NCBI GenBank assembly: GCA_037389465.1 | Contig: JAZARR010000167.1 | Coordinates: forward strand, 1,240,001 to 1,304,000 | Length of the DNA: 64,000 bases | Direction of reading: 5' to 3' | From: Baylisascaris procyonis | Taxonomy: Eukaryota > Nematoda > Chromadorea > Rhabditida > Ascarididae | In this document: piece by piece, positions 40,061-51,138 of the stretch | Position numbering within the stretch: position 1 is the stretch's first letter | Layout: the number at the start of each line of letters is the position of its first letter | Notes under the pieces: model-generated | Told to the model about the DNA's origin: nothing | The model's input: the letters and a program-made list of their open reading frames with translations, nothing else | Databases searched by the model: none | Program-made: the position numbers and the translations under genes

Positions 40061-40110
40061 TAGTAGTAATAAAATAAAGAAATTAGTGCAATATTAGTGA
40101 AACATTCTGA
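40061..40110 (-). promoter_or_regulatory. 5' leader of the DUF273 gene with a tiny upstream ORF
   Basis: An acceptor TTTTCAG ends at 40107, about 47 nt before the start codon. Two bases inside the resulting leader is a three-codon upstream ORF (ATG, Phe, His, stop; 40105-40094). The acceptor could take a spliced leader or a 5' exon. An effect of the upstream ORF on translation is inference. Confidence 0.4.
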
Positions 40111-42439
40111 AAATTAGAATATATCTTAACAGAAACATAAAATATCCATCTATCGATTTTGGATAAAAAAAAAGAGGATCTGAGGATCGTACAGCCTTCT
40201 AATAAGTTAACTACTTGAAAGATTTGGTTGATTTGTTTGAGTGGATGAGAAATAAAATAGCAATCGTTTAAAAGAGAGAGAGGACCTTTTCTTTGAGGAA
40301 AAAGGGGTATGAAAAACTGTCACAAATACACGCTACATAAGAAAGGGAAACGAAGGTGATACTTGAATGTGGCAGCTCACTAGCTGCCAGCTCACTTACG
40401 CACAAACATTGCTATGAGTAGACTGTACAAAGAACTCGAAGATAGCAGCTATTTTTGAATGCCCATTTGGAATGCAACAAAATCACTCCGTATACTTCAA
40501 AAACAAGTCATGCAATGTGATGTCGTCAGTGCTAGATTTTATTTGGATAAGTTGGCTTTTTAATTCTAAAGGTTTAAAGTCAGAAATCATGCTGCTACTG
40601 TAGCTTATGATACCTGTCCTCTAAAAGCTTCGAAGAGTGTAACGGGGGACGAACCTACTTTTGTGGTAACCACCATCTTTAAAAAATCCAGCTCTGATCC
40701 TAACGGTGTAATTGATTTTCTACGAAAATTTTTAATTTCACAACGAAAAAAGCATAGAACACGTGATCAACAAAATAAATATGCAAAGAAACAACAGGAA
40801 CATCTCCAACCATAGGTAGGGAACGTAGACATATGTTTAAAAATCGAAGAAAAGAGAAAAAAAATGGTAGAGATCGTGAAGGATAGGGATGTGCAAGAAT
40901 GTGAGGAAACATGAATATGCAAAAATAATGTAGCTAAACTAATGGTTACAAACGCCGGGCAACGGACATCGCAGTCAGATCGCACTTCTCTATGCTCCAC
41001 TTGAAACTTTACAATTTGCCGACTACAGTCCCGTTATATGGGAAGAAATGCCAGACGGGAACGACATGGACAGCAAATAAATTGAGCAGATCAGTTCTAT
41101 TTGTTAACTTCCCTTCTCCCCCCCCCCGTCCTCTTCTCCTACCTTGAAGCAAGATCTAGACGTCGTTACTCGAGGCGATTCCTTCCAGAACGTCTTTTAA
41201 AGGATTTTTCGATTGTCTAAAAGTGCGCTACCTACTGGAAGCAATAAAGTGCGGAAATAAATAGAAAGTATAGAACAAATCGAAGCAAAGTAAACGATAT
41301 AAGAGTGAGAACTAAAAGTGCTGCTTGAATATATGAGTTGACTTAGCATCAAACATCAAGACACAGCTATGTGCTAGGTAGACACTAACCACATCATGTT
41401 TCCAGGTAAATAATATGACGCAGCAATGAGACACACAATACGAAAGTGCGTCTGCGCCTCTTAATACATAGCGGCGAGCTTTTTACAGGTGTATTTATCA
41501 GAGGTAACAGCATCGCGCTATCATACCTTGAAGTTGCTTCATGATATCTCGTTGATGCTAATGAGTTTGCCCTTAAAATTGTTGTTTATGGTGGTGTTAT
41601 TCTGCTGACTTAGAGGAATCACTATCACTGATATGTTAATAGATTCAATGACTAGATATGAGAAATGTTTTAATGATTACAACGCTTAGAATGAGCAAAT
41701 GGGATATGATGTGAAATTGCTGTGCCATTTGAACGCAGAATGATAAATTGCTTGCTGCATATGGGCACAAAAAGATAAGAGGACATCAGAAAATAACAAT
41801 GGGCATCTTTATTTTCTAATGTCCACTAGAGAAGAATGGACACCAGAAAATGCAAAAAGATACTGCAATATTCAAAATACCCGATAGCAATATGAAAATG
41901 ATTTACAAACAAAAGGCATCACTCTCGAAAATCTTAGAAAACAACTGCTATCAATTGTTTGTTCAAGTATTTCGTTTTCGAACGTTTTGATGAATAAGAT
42001 GGCAATGCGGAAAATTGCCGACGATACAACCCTTTTATATCAACGTTGTGGTAACCGGAAAACATAACTTCATCTATATAAGAAATAAAACTGCAGAAAA
42101 AAACAAAACAATAAATAAACAACGACAAATATTTCATCCGTCAGGTGTCAACGATTATCGAAAACAATAGGACATTCGATAGATGAAATCGGCAACAGTT
42201 TAGCGATCGAGATAAGTTAACCTACTCTTGAACGACGACAATGTAGATTTACTAACACTATTATCAGTGAGTACATCCCACAAAAGTAACATACTGCAGG
42301 CTTAATGCACAACATACTTTGAACAATATTAGCGTGGATTAGGGACGTCTAAAAGTCTTGGTTCATAGTTTTCATGTAGTATGGAACCGAACTGAATGGT
42401 ACTTATTTCTGCTTATCTCAACTGTCTATTGAGACAAGT

Positions 42440-42790
42440 TCGCTAGTTGCACTTCGCCAATTGCAACGCAATCTGAAAACACCACTCTCGCTGAACTCTC
42501 GGATCTCAGTTTTTGGATCTGATTCCCGTCAGTGCGTCGACAGATATACTAATCCCTTGAATGGCAGCAACTGATACATGCTATCCGACATAAAGATCTC
42601 AAATAATGGATAATGGCACACCTCGGCCAACCAATGAACGACACTTGTACAAGCAATTGGTCACAACGCTGGATCTTATTGCCGGAGACTAGAACTGCAG
42701 CGCAGATGATGCATGTGGGCAAACGAGTGGCATCGCATATTCTTCACCGATCAGGTTTAGCGATCATATGTCAAGGCAGTGACTTCTTAG
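42440..42790 (+). pseudogene. Possible relic of a Tc1/mariner-type transposase
   Basis: One frame at 42716-42754 reads WANEWHRIFFTDQ, resembling the Trp-x-x-Val-Ile-Phe-x-Asp-Glu segment around the second catalytic Asp of Tc1-like transposases. Stops surround it and no terminal inverted repeats were found. If real it is a badly decayed fragment; chance similarity is a fair alternative. Confidence 0.3.
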
Positions 42791-43643
42791 CTTAACCATA
42801 CAACGTTCAACAGTAGCCTATGCCAAATGGAGATCACTGCATCTTGATTATTGTACAGTATAGGTTTACAACTTGGTAACATATAACATAAGCTGTAAAC
42901 CCTTCCTTACAGTACTCTGATTTCCCGTTACTTTTGAACGAATCCATGATGATTTGGAATGAGACAGCTGTGTTACTAAAGGCATACAGATGGCACTCTA
43001 CTGTTGTACTATTCCCTTCCGAATAATGCTATGTGAAGCGACCGTCTAGGAGACCTAATCAACTTTACCTGCTTCACGTAATCAGCATTAATCTAGTACA
43101 GCAAACATGCAAAATTCGACAGCTCTAGCTTAAGCACTTTTCTCGAACACCTTCCTTAATGATTGCTAATGGCGCATTAGCACAAAAATTATTAACTACA
43201 CCTGCTTGTCACTGCTAAAGATTTCATCTTCAAGTCGCTCAGGTGTGAAATTCAATACCTTTCCAAATTTTATTTCACCTTTATTTCGTTCTCTGCATAC
43301 AACCATCAAACAATTATAAAGCATACGTTAAATTGCTCAAACAATTAAAAAAAACGCATCATGTAGATATTATTTCTGTTCATATTTATATAAATGTGTG
43401 TACGTTGTCTATTCGGTAGTTCCAATTCAGAAACCACTAATGGTAGAGCTATGAAATTTCATTGATACACCTTATTACCTTTCACGTTGATCCATCAACT
43501 TTAGGTATGGCCTACAGGTATTTAAAAGTATAAAAAATTCACGTGCATACCACATCGATTGAACGCTCACGTTAGGTGACAGAAAAACGAATTATTTGTG
43601 CAAGTTTTTCATATCTATTTTTGCGAACAGCTTGTCAGGTAGG

Positions 43644-43667
43644 GCGGGGGGGGGGGTTGGGGGGGGA
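43644..43667. repeat. G-rich homopolymer tract
   Basis: Two runs of G (11 and 8) separated by TT, just beyond the 3' end of the channel gene. Confidence 0.9.
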
Positions 43668-43759
43668 CGATGCAAAATTGCCTATCGTGACAGCTCGTTT
43701 GCAACATAAACAAACGCATTTTGGAAATAAACAACGAACACGAACGATAGTCAGTAATA

Positions 43760-46700
43760 TTATTTTTGAGGCGTTGCATGATCGTTGATAGGTGAGGTAG
43801 CTTTTAGTGAGGCAGGCACTACGGATTCCGCTGTTACGGACTCAACGTCAACTTGTCGTATTGGAGTGGTATCGCCCTTTCCCCGGTTTTCCGGCTGCAC
43901 CAACAACGGCACAACGCTATTCCTCTTCTTTGTTTGTTCTTTCGGCTTTACGGAACAAAAGTCGTGACAGATGCGGAACAATGACCTGAAAACCATATTT
44001 TTGCAAACCATGTAGTCGGTGCTTTACAACACAGAGGTATGGAACATTACCGAAATGTTTCATCACCTACTGTTCATCCATTTCGGAGTACTGCATTCCT
44101 GTATGGTCTCCTTATTTGGTCTCTGATGTCAGATTGCTAGAAAATGTCTGGAAACGCTTCACCCGCACTGATTTCCGCAAAATTTATTAAAAATACTTAG
44201 CTTGGAATCATTGGAATAACACAGGCTCAATTTTGACTGAATTCTTCATTATAAAATTGTGTTCGGCTTTTCCGATATTCCACTGTCGGAAATATTTCAC
44301 TTTGCCCCTCCCCATAGTCGACGTACGCAACAGTTTCATCTCGCCAAAAGATGTTGCGGTACAAACAACTTTCTGGATAGTATCCAGTTTCTTGTTGTAC
44401 GAGCCTGGAATCTGCTCCCCTCCGATATCTTCAACTCACACACTCGTTCAGCTTTTAAGCTGCGACTGAGTTATTTCGATCTACACACTATTGCTGCTGT
44501 TATATATTAAATGTCTAATGTCTATTCGTCTAACTTGTAGCCTTGCGAACGTATTGCTCGTTTTTATTGTTCATGCTCACATAATTTTGTATATTCTTAC
44601 TCCTCGGGACGTTAAAAAAATAAATGAATCAAACTTTTTTTGCATTACGAAATTTTGACATCCTGCAGTTTGATGTATCGACGACGAACAATTTGGTTTC
44701 ATTTATGGGTAATGACCTGAATGAAAATGTATGGGGCTCATTTATACACCATTTTAGCCTTCAGGATGAAAATATTCAACCGCTCTTTCAAATATTTTTC
44801 TATCTTTTTAAGAAACTACAAAGAGAAAACTGCTGCGTGTAGAGTTGATTGCTATCAAAATTCACTGCAAATAAAAACTTCTTACCAAATAACATGTCCA
44901 ACGCTAAACCAAAGGGCGAGATTATATCCAACCAAACTTATAAGCTCGTAGATGTTTAGATCGGTTTTCGTTAACCGTTCACTAACCAACATCGTTTCAT
45001 ATGCAAGTGTCAGTCTGGTGAAAAAATCCTGAAAACATCTCCATTCTGAGTTTAAAGGCGAATCTCCATGTCAAACTAAAAAATAAATATAGTACCAAGG
45101 GGCACAACACCCATACAAGTGGGACTGTACGCCACATGTACTGCAACGATAAGCGCTTTTTGCAACTTTGCCTAGCAAACAGACCGACTGTACTAATCGG
45201 AAACATTGAAGCATAGTTTAATAACGTATTCCCTCTCATATTCCACTAATTGCATTGCAGAGATTCAGCGAAAAGCTCTCATTGACCATTTGACCATTTC
45301 ACCATGTCCACCTGCAATGACCATTTTGAAAAACAATTGAATAACTTGTGAATTTTATGCTATCATTAACGCCTTCAAATCTCTTTAAAATAGTTGGAGA
45401 ATCCGATAAAAATATAAGTTATATACTTTTCAATCATTTTTTAATAGTTTTCAAGTTTAAAGTGCTTAAATCCCATAGAAATGTTTTGTCGAGGAACTGT
45501 GATAGCTTCATAGTTAATCTATGATGGAATTTTTTAAATTTACCGTCGTTGTTTGAAATTCTTGTGGAAGAATATAATCATCGATATTTCCGCTATATTT
45601 CACTTCAGTACATGCTATATGATTGTGACTGAAATAATCTTTTATTGCATAATAAACAGAATTGGAGGAGTTGAACTTCAAATCGATGATTTAGATGGAG
45701 TCAAAAAGAGTCAAATGGAGTCAAATGTTTTATGCAAATTTCATCTTCTTTGTATAAAGGTAATTAATTATCTTATAAACGCACTTATAAAGGTAATAAA
45801 TATAAATGCATATAAACGTTACGAAAAATTTTAATTGTTTTCTGAACGTAAATTATTTTCGTTAATAAGAAATCCGGTTTCGGTTGCATTCCTAAATGAT
45901 TGAATTATTACAGTAATATGCATCAACTGATTAGGTCGAATACAATTTGAATTCTTTTTGACTATTTTGTTTCAAAAGTTTCTAAAGGATTATCCAGGTA
46001 AATGGTGTTAAGGATTCGCAAAAAAGGTAACATTCTGCATCCTGCTCAGATGAATGATGTTAGGGATTCGCAGAAGGTGACCTTCTACATCCTGCGCAGG
46101 TAAATGGTGTCAAGGACAATAAAGGTAACCTTCTACATGTCGCTATATCGGTTGATATCCGACTATCGCTTGAAGGTAATGGTTCGTTATGAGCACTTCG
46201 CAGTGCAAATTGCACAAACGCTCGAGCACAGTTGTCATAGGAATCGAGTGTACACACATCACTTCTATTTATTTGCTGTGAAAGGTCTCTTGAAATGTAA
46301 ATTTTTTTAAACATAGACTTTTTATGACTTCTATCCTCTTAATATTTATAGAACTATCTGTTTTGTATGCTTCAATTATTTTTCACATCATTCTTAACTT
46401 CACATTGCTAATGTGAATGATCTGCTGAATAACATTAGGGAAAGGAATATATCTCAGTTAAAGGTGCTTTTTTAAACGCGAAATCCTGAGGTGTTGAAAC
46501 CTCAAGAGATGAGGAAAAAACACCTCTTTGTTTAGTCGAAACTTCGACCTTCTCGATTTGTCTTTTCCACTTCATCAATCCTTTCCTTCTTCAAAAGTCC
46601 CCCCTTCAACAGCGATAAACACCTTTTTGCATAAAAGTGATATTTTTTCTAATGCTCTCACTAAATAGCTAATTGTGCTATGCTGCTGAAATATTACTAT

Positions 46701-49700
46701 TATAATATGCTAAAATACATAAAATAATTATATAGGCCTTATTATCCGTCTGTTAATAAATATGCAATAATATTTCCTCCCAATGGCATTGATTGAATTG
46801 GTTTCGACTTCACTATTATCCAAAAAAGAGAGTTGAAGAATCAATAAGCAAACCGCATTTTTGATGGATCGATGTTGAGGAATTCGCTGTAGAGAGGGTG
46901 ACATTGGCAGTGTCTTATAACAGCCATAAGAATGCATGGAAATAATTTAGTACGATTCGATTGGAATGCGATTTGATCGGCTCGCTGGGCACTTCGCGAT
47001 GTTGTACCACAAGCGCTTCTACGGAGGTCAGTACTCACCTAAATTGTTAGCCTACTGCTGTTCAGATGATCACAATGAAATGCACAGAAATTCAATACAA
47101 AATGTGCAACATTATTTCAATGGGCAATCAATCGCATCCTGATATTCTGTAAACCTGCGATGGAAAAGCATATTATAATAACGTTTGTCTGTGTGTCTAA
47201 TGTCTGCCTATGTGTCGGGTAATCTCACTGTGGAAGCAAATGAATCAAAGTTGCGAAGTTTGGAGTATAGAACAGAAACTGCTAATGGACCTGCCGTACC
47301 ATAACTGATGTTCACCAATCAATTTCGAAACTGCATGTGCACAGTGGTTCGGTTGGATTTGCATTTTACGTCTGTAGAATCGTAGAAAAACAAATTTTTT
47401 TTCAAAAGGTTTTCACGGACCGTCGAAACAATTAAAAGCAGCAGCTAATATTCCATATATTTTTATCCTTCTTGTGGGCAGACTGTGAAACGAGTTGATC
47501 AGATCAGCTGAAAGCTCATGTCTGGCCATTTCCTATGATTCTGCACTGATTCAGGATAAAATCGCACAACAAAAAATCAATCATCATTACGCTGTCCATT
47601 AGTGCCATTTATTCTAATTATGCGCTTTTTTTAAGTTGACATTCGCAAAGGATATTAGGTTTGCATATATGTGTGCGTGTGCACATATGTGTATGTGTTT
47701 GTGTGTATAGGTACATTCATGCGTCTAAGTAAGAGACCAAATTTATGAAATCTCGTGGGCACACTTAACACCGTAAAATAACTGCGTTAATAACTTTCAA
47801 GTTCATCCAGCAATTCTTGGAAGTATGGGCATTTGAATAAAACCAAATTTAATAACCGGTCGTATATGCATAGATTTAATGACCGACCTGGTCGTATAAT
47901 GCAAGGATTCAGTCGTATTAGATGAACATTTGCGTCAGAAAATTGGTCTTTTATAGAAGATTCCCATAAGCGATGGATTCGTTTCAACGAATTGCAGAAG
48001 CTTAGATTGTGCTAACACTTCCGATACTTTTTGAAATTTTATAATTACTTATTGTTATTTGGGCCGTATTGTTACTATTAATAGCAATATAATTCGAACA
48101 TCCATAAGTTTACTGAAAATTGATTTCTGATGTTTTCTGCTTGTTGGCCTCAGATTTCTCTAAACTTACTACAAATAAAGTTTAACTTATTATTAATACA
48201 TGCTGAAAGGAATAAATAAGAAGAGGGAATCAAAGACAGAAATAATGACCTCTTTATGAAAACGAAAGCGAACACCCTTCTTATCGATGAGTCTTAATGG
48301 GTTTGTTAGTCCAACAGCTAATTTCCATTGATCTTCGACATTGTCCACCAAATAAACATCAATCCCTTGATAAGTACTAGGAATGGTCGTATAATACGAA
48401 TCACGAGGAATCTACAATCTGCTTAGGATTAGTGGTGCACAAATTATCTCAGGTGAATTGAACTACATCTCTACAGTAATTGATTTCATACTTCCAGTTT
48501 TACCGATCAATCACGTACAAACTGAAAGGTTTACTAGTGCGACAATCGGGCAGTATTAATAGAAGTACAATAAAGTATTCGCATCATAATACATTCCTTA
48601 AAGCATTTCTTCCGGGCGCAAGTTATTTAGCAAGAATTTCTCCGCTATCTAGAATATTTGTGTATGAAGTTAGATGTGAACCACCGATAAATCTTCATCA
48701 TTGATAGTGTTCGATATTCGATGCTTCACGCATTAATCAAGAACTCTACCTCACGACCATCTTTTATATCGACTATTACCTATGCAATCCTCTCCCTACA
48801 ATAGGAAAGCATTTATTCAATTAATGATTTGTTCAGTAACTTGAATGGAAGTGAAATGAGACGAGGATATTCTTGAGTATCAACGAAAGGACTGTGAATG
48901 AATGTTAATAATATTAAGTTAGATGGAGATTAGAAAATGGAATTTTACTGGTTTATTTTTAGGATTTACTGTTTTTTTAGGAATGGTACCTTTATGGGAA
49001 ATGTAGCACTATTCACTGTTGGTGGCTGTTAGACTGCTTAAGGGCAAACCTGAAATGTAATTTGGAAGTCATTGCTCCATGCAGTATTATTGACAGTTAG
49101 GGTCTTGTCCTTGAAGCTCCAACATATTCCGTTGACCGTTGGAACATTCATTCGCACAGATCGACAACACTCAGCTGCAGTCATTGTTTGTCCCTGAAGC
49201 AACAAAAGCTTGCCTAGCATTTGAAGAAACACCTTTGTGCAGCATAAAGATATGCTAAATCTTTTGCACCAAAATCACGTTATGTCATCATCAAAAAATG
49301 TTTGAGAAAGGTGTAGGTAACTTACAACAATATTAATAATAATAATAATAGTAAATAATAATCGGCTATTAGTTTTTGCATTTTGCAAGATGTAAACAAC
49401 AGAACGTTCTCTTATGAAAGCCCATAAAATTAGGACCGATCAGCCTTCAAGGATATAAATGCTTCGGGAAGTTCTTTACAGGTAACTTTTCCTACAATTA
49501 AAGACCCCGCCGAAAAGTACTAGGTACAACGTCATAAAAATTGCATCCTTAGTAATCATTAGTGAAAGCATTTACAACCTGGAAGCGACAGCTATTGATG
49601 AGATTATGGCACTGGATGAATGCTTCCGACAGAGTGTTGGCGCGTGTAGACTGTGGCATCGACTGTGCGATGCGTTGTTGTGCATGAATCTGTTGTTCGG

Positions 49701-51136
49701 TGCTTAAAGGTGTATAGTCGGCGGCAAGCCGAAGTGAAGGATCCACCCATTCATGCAGATATCTAAGCATACAATTTGATCACGCTTGTTCCTATAGAAG
49801 GTATATACTGAGTTCTGAGAAGAATTCCTATAAAATTGCCTCAGGGCACGCCCATGGGAGCAAGAAATTGAGCGAGAGTTAATTCACCAACCTGCTGAGA
49901 TATTCTGAATACGTGGAGTAGTAACCTAAGAAGTAATGAGGATGTCTATGACAGGATGCCACACGTTTTAATCAATAACTTTTTGACATGGATTTTACAC
50001 TTCAACATTTATTATGGTGCGCTATGTTTATGCATTTAGCATCTAGCCACTATGAGAAGCCGAAAATGAACTGTATAATGTGTTTAAGTCGAGAGGCACT
50101 TCAGATAGCTGAGAAAAATGGATGGGATACAGGAACAATAGAATGGAAGTGAATGTTGAAGAGAGCAGATTTGACGGACTAAAAGAAGGATGTGAGAAGG
50201 TGGAGGACAATAGAATGCAGTTGTTATACAACCATTCAGACGGAACAATTAGTAGAAGATTGGAATAAGGATTATACCTGATAATGTAATCCTGATAGAG
50301 TAAAGGAATCTTGCGAAGACCTTCTTGAGAAAACGGCATTCTGTTGCATATGATCAATGCAGGAAAACTCAATTGCTTTGATGGTTTCCTTAATGAGGAT
50401 ATATTGGTGAATATATTAGACTTGAATGAGCAGGTGCTTTTAACAGAAGCAGTGCTTTTAGCTTCATTTGCACTCTAGGGTAAGTTCATATAAATTAGGT
50501 CTTTGCCATTGTATTACATTTTTTTTACTGTCTTTACTAAATGTGTTACATTATATTATAGTACCTGGGCTTTATTAAAGTATATTCATTATTTATCAGT
50601 ATCTTTGAATGCTTGCCAGAGATTTTAAAAATAAAGGACGCTATTTGCGAACGTTTATGTGATTCTTCTCAATTCTACTATGCAATCAACTGTGATCAAG
50701 AAAGTGCATTTCATTTAGAAATACTGAAGCCGTGACAGCAACGTCTCTTATGGGCAGCAATCACTTCAATCTGATGACAGCTTCCACAAAAGAAGCAAAT
50801 ATAAGAGTTATCTTAATTTATATAGAGGAGAAAAGTGCTTGTATAGCAGGCTTCATTTATAAATAACTAAAACAAAAAATGTTGATTTTGTTATAAAAGG
50901 TAATTTAAAAGAAGAGGTAAATTAATAAACATTCTATTATTTTTGGGTTGCTTTATATTAAATTAAATATATAAAATAGTAACGTAGATCGTTCAAGCAT
51001 ACCTTAAAAGAATCGTTTTTTCAGCTGAATCTTCATAACGTAATAGAAAATATAAACTATGTAAAATCCATAAAGTTGTACAACATACAATTATTACAAA
51101 TAGAAAAGGATAGGACAATATACGTATCGATGCCAT
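43760..51136 (-). CDS. DEG/ENaC-family sodium channel subunit (degenerin-like), at least eight exons
   Basis: Predicted subunit of a trimeric amiloride-sensitive-type cation channel in the plasma membrane. Exons in transcript order: 51138-51003, 50367-50278, 49762-49579, 49193-49050, 48411-48250, 47038-46854, a gap, 45028-44886, 43985-43760. The first carries transmembrane segment 1, with TTLWILHSLYFLLRY. The second has SFPALIICNRMPF, the family signature after TM1. The third ends in CHNLINSCRF; the fourth has ECCRSV and PTVNGICWSF; the fifth reads GIDVYLVDNVEDQWKLAVG; the sixth has RHCQCHP. The seventh holds TM2 (ELISLVGYNLALWFSVGHVIW) and the last a cytoplasmic tail ending ATPQK. Exon six ends in phase 2 and seven starts in phase 0, so one exon is missing. 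A 49-nt candidate at 46264-46216 (VCTLDSYDNC) fits both phases and would give 438 aa. The first exon follows TTCAG-GA-ATG, so the ATG at 51136 may be the true trans-spliced start; an upstream exon is the alternative. The usual G/SxS filter reads SVG. Confidence 0.82.
44241..44630 (+). mobile_element. 5'-truncated non-LTR retrotransposon (LINE) fragment
   Basis: The frame through 44241-44510 reads YKIVFGFSDIPL, PPHSRRTQQFHL and VVRAWNLLPSDIF, then FKLRL. This is the order found at the C-terminal end of LINE reverse transcriptase ORFs (after the polymerase domain). The sequence ends in an A-rich AAAAAAATAAATGAATC near 44614-44630, fitting a 3' tail. All upstream domains are missing, as usual for 5'-truncated insertions. 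It lies antisense in the last intron of the channel gene. Confidence 0.7.
45698..45727. repeat. 10-bp tandem repeat, three copies
   Basis: GAGTCAAAAA, GAGTCAAATG and GAGTCAAATG lie head to tail. Confidence 0.9.
45995..46143. repeat. ~50-bp minisatellite, three imperfect copies
   Basis: Copies begin near 45995, 46046 and 46096, each with a CAGGTAAATGGTGTTAAGGA-like start and a GGTAACCTTCTACATCCTGC-like end. The array lies in the channel gene between its CQCHP exon and its TM2 exon and is probably intronic. Confidence 0.85.
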
Positions 51137-51138
51137 TC

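Larger units (their letters stand above)
40111..43759. other. Spacer between the DUF273 and channel genes
   Basis: AT-rich and without a supported gene. It includes a short C tract near 41119-41127, a possible transposase relic (separate entry) and a G-rich tract at 43644-43667. The DUF273 promoter (left side) and the channel 3' end (right side) presumably lie here. Confidence 0.5.

Noticed and set aside
47787..47987. Minus-strand frame of 66 codons as a channel exon
   Set aside because: The frame that fits the phase of the preceding exon stops after about 21 codons, and the open frame has no DEG/ENaC motif. It lies in the intron before the CQCHP exon.
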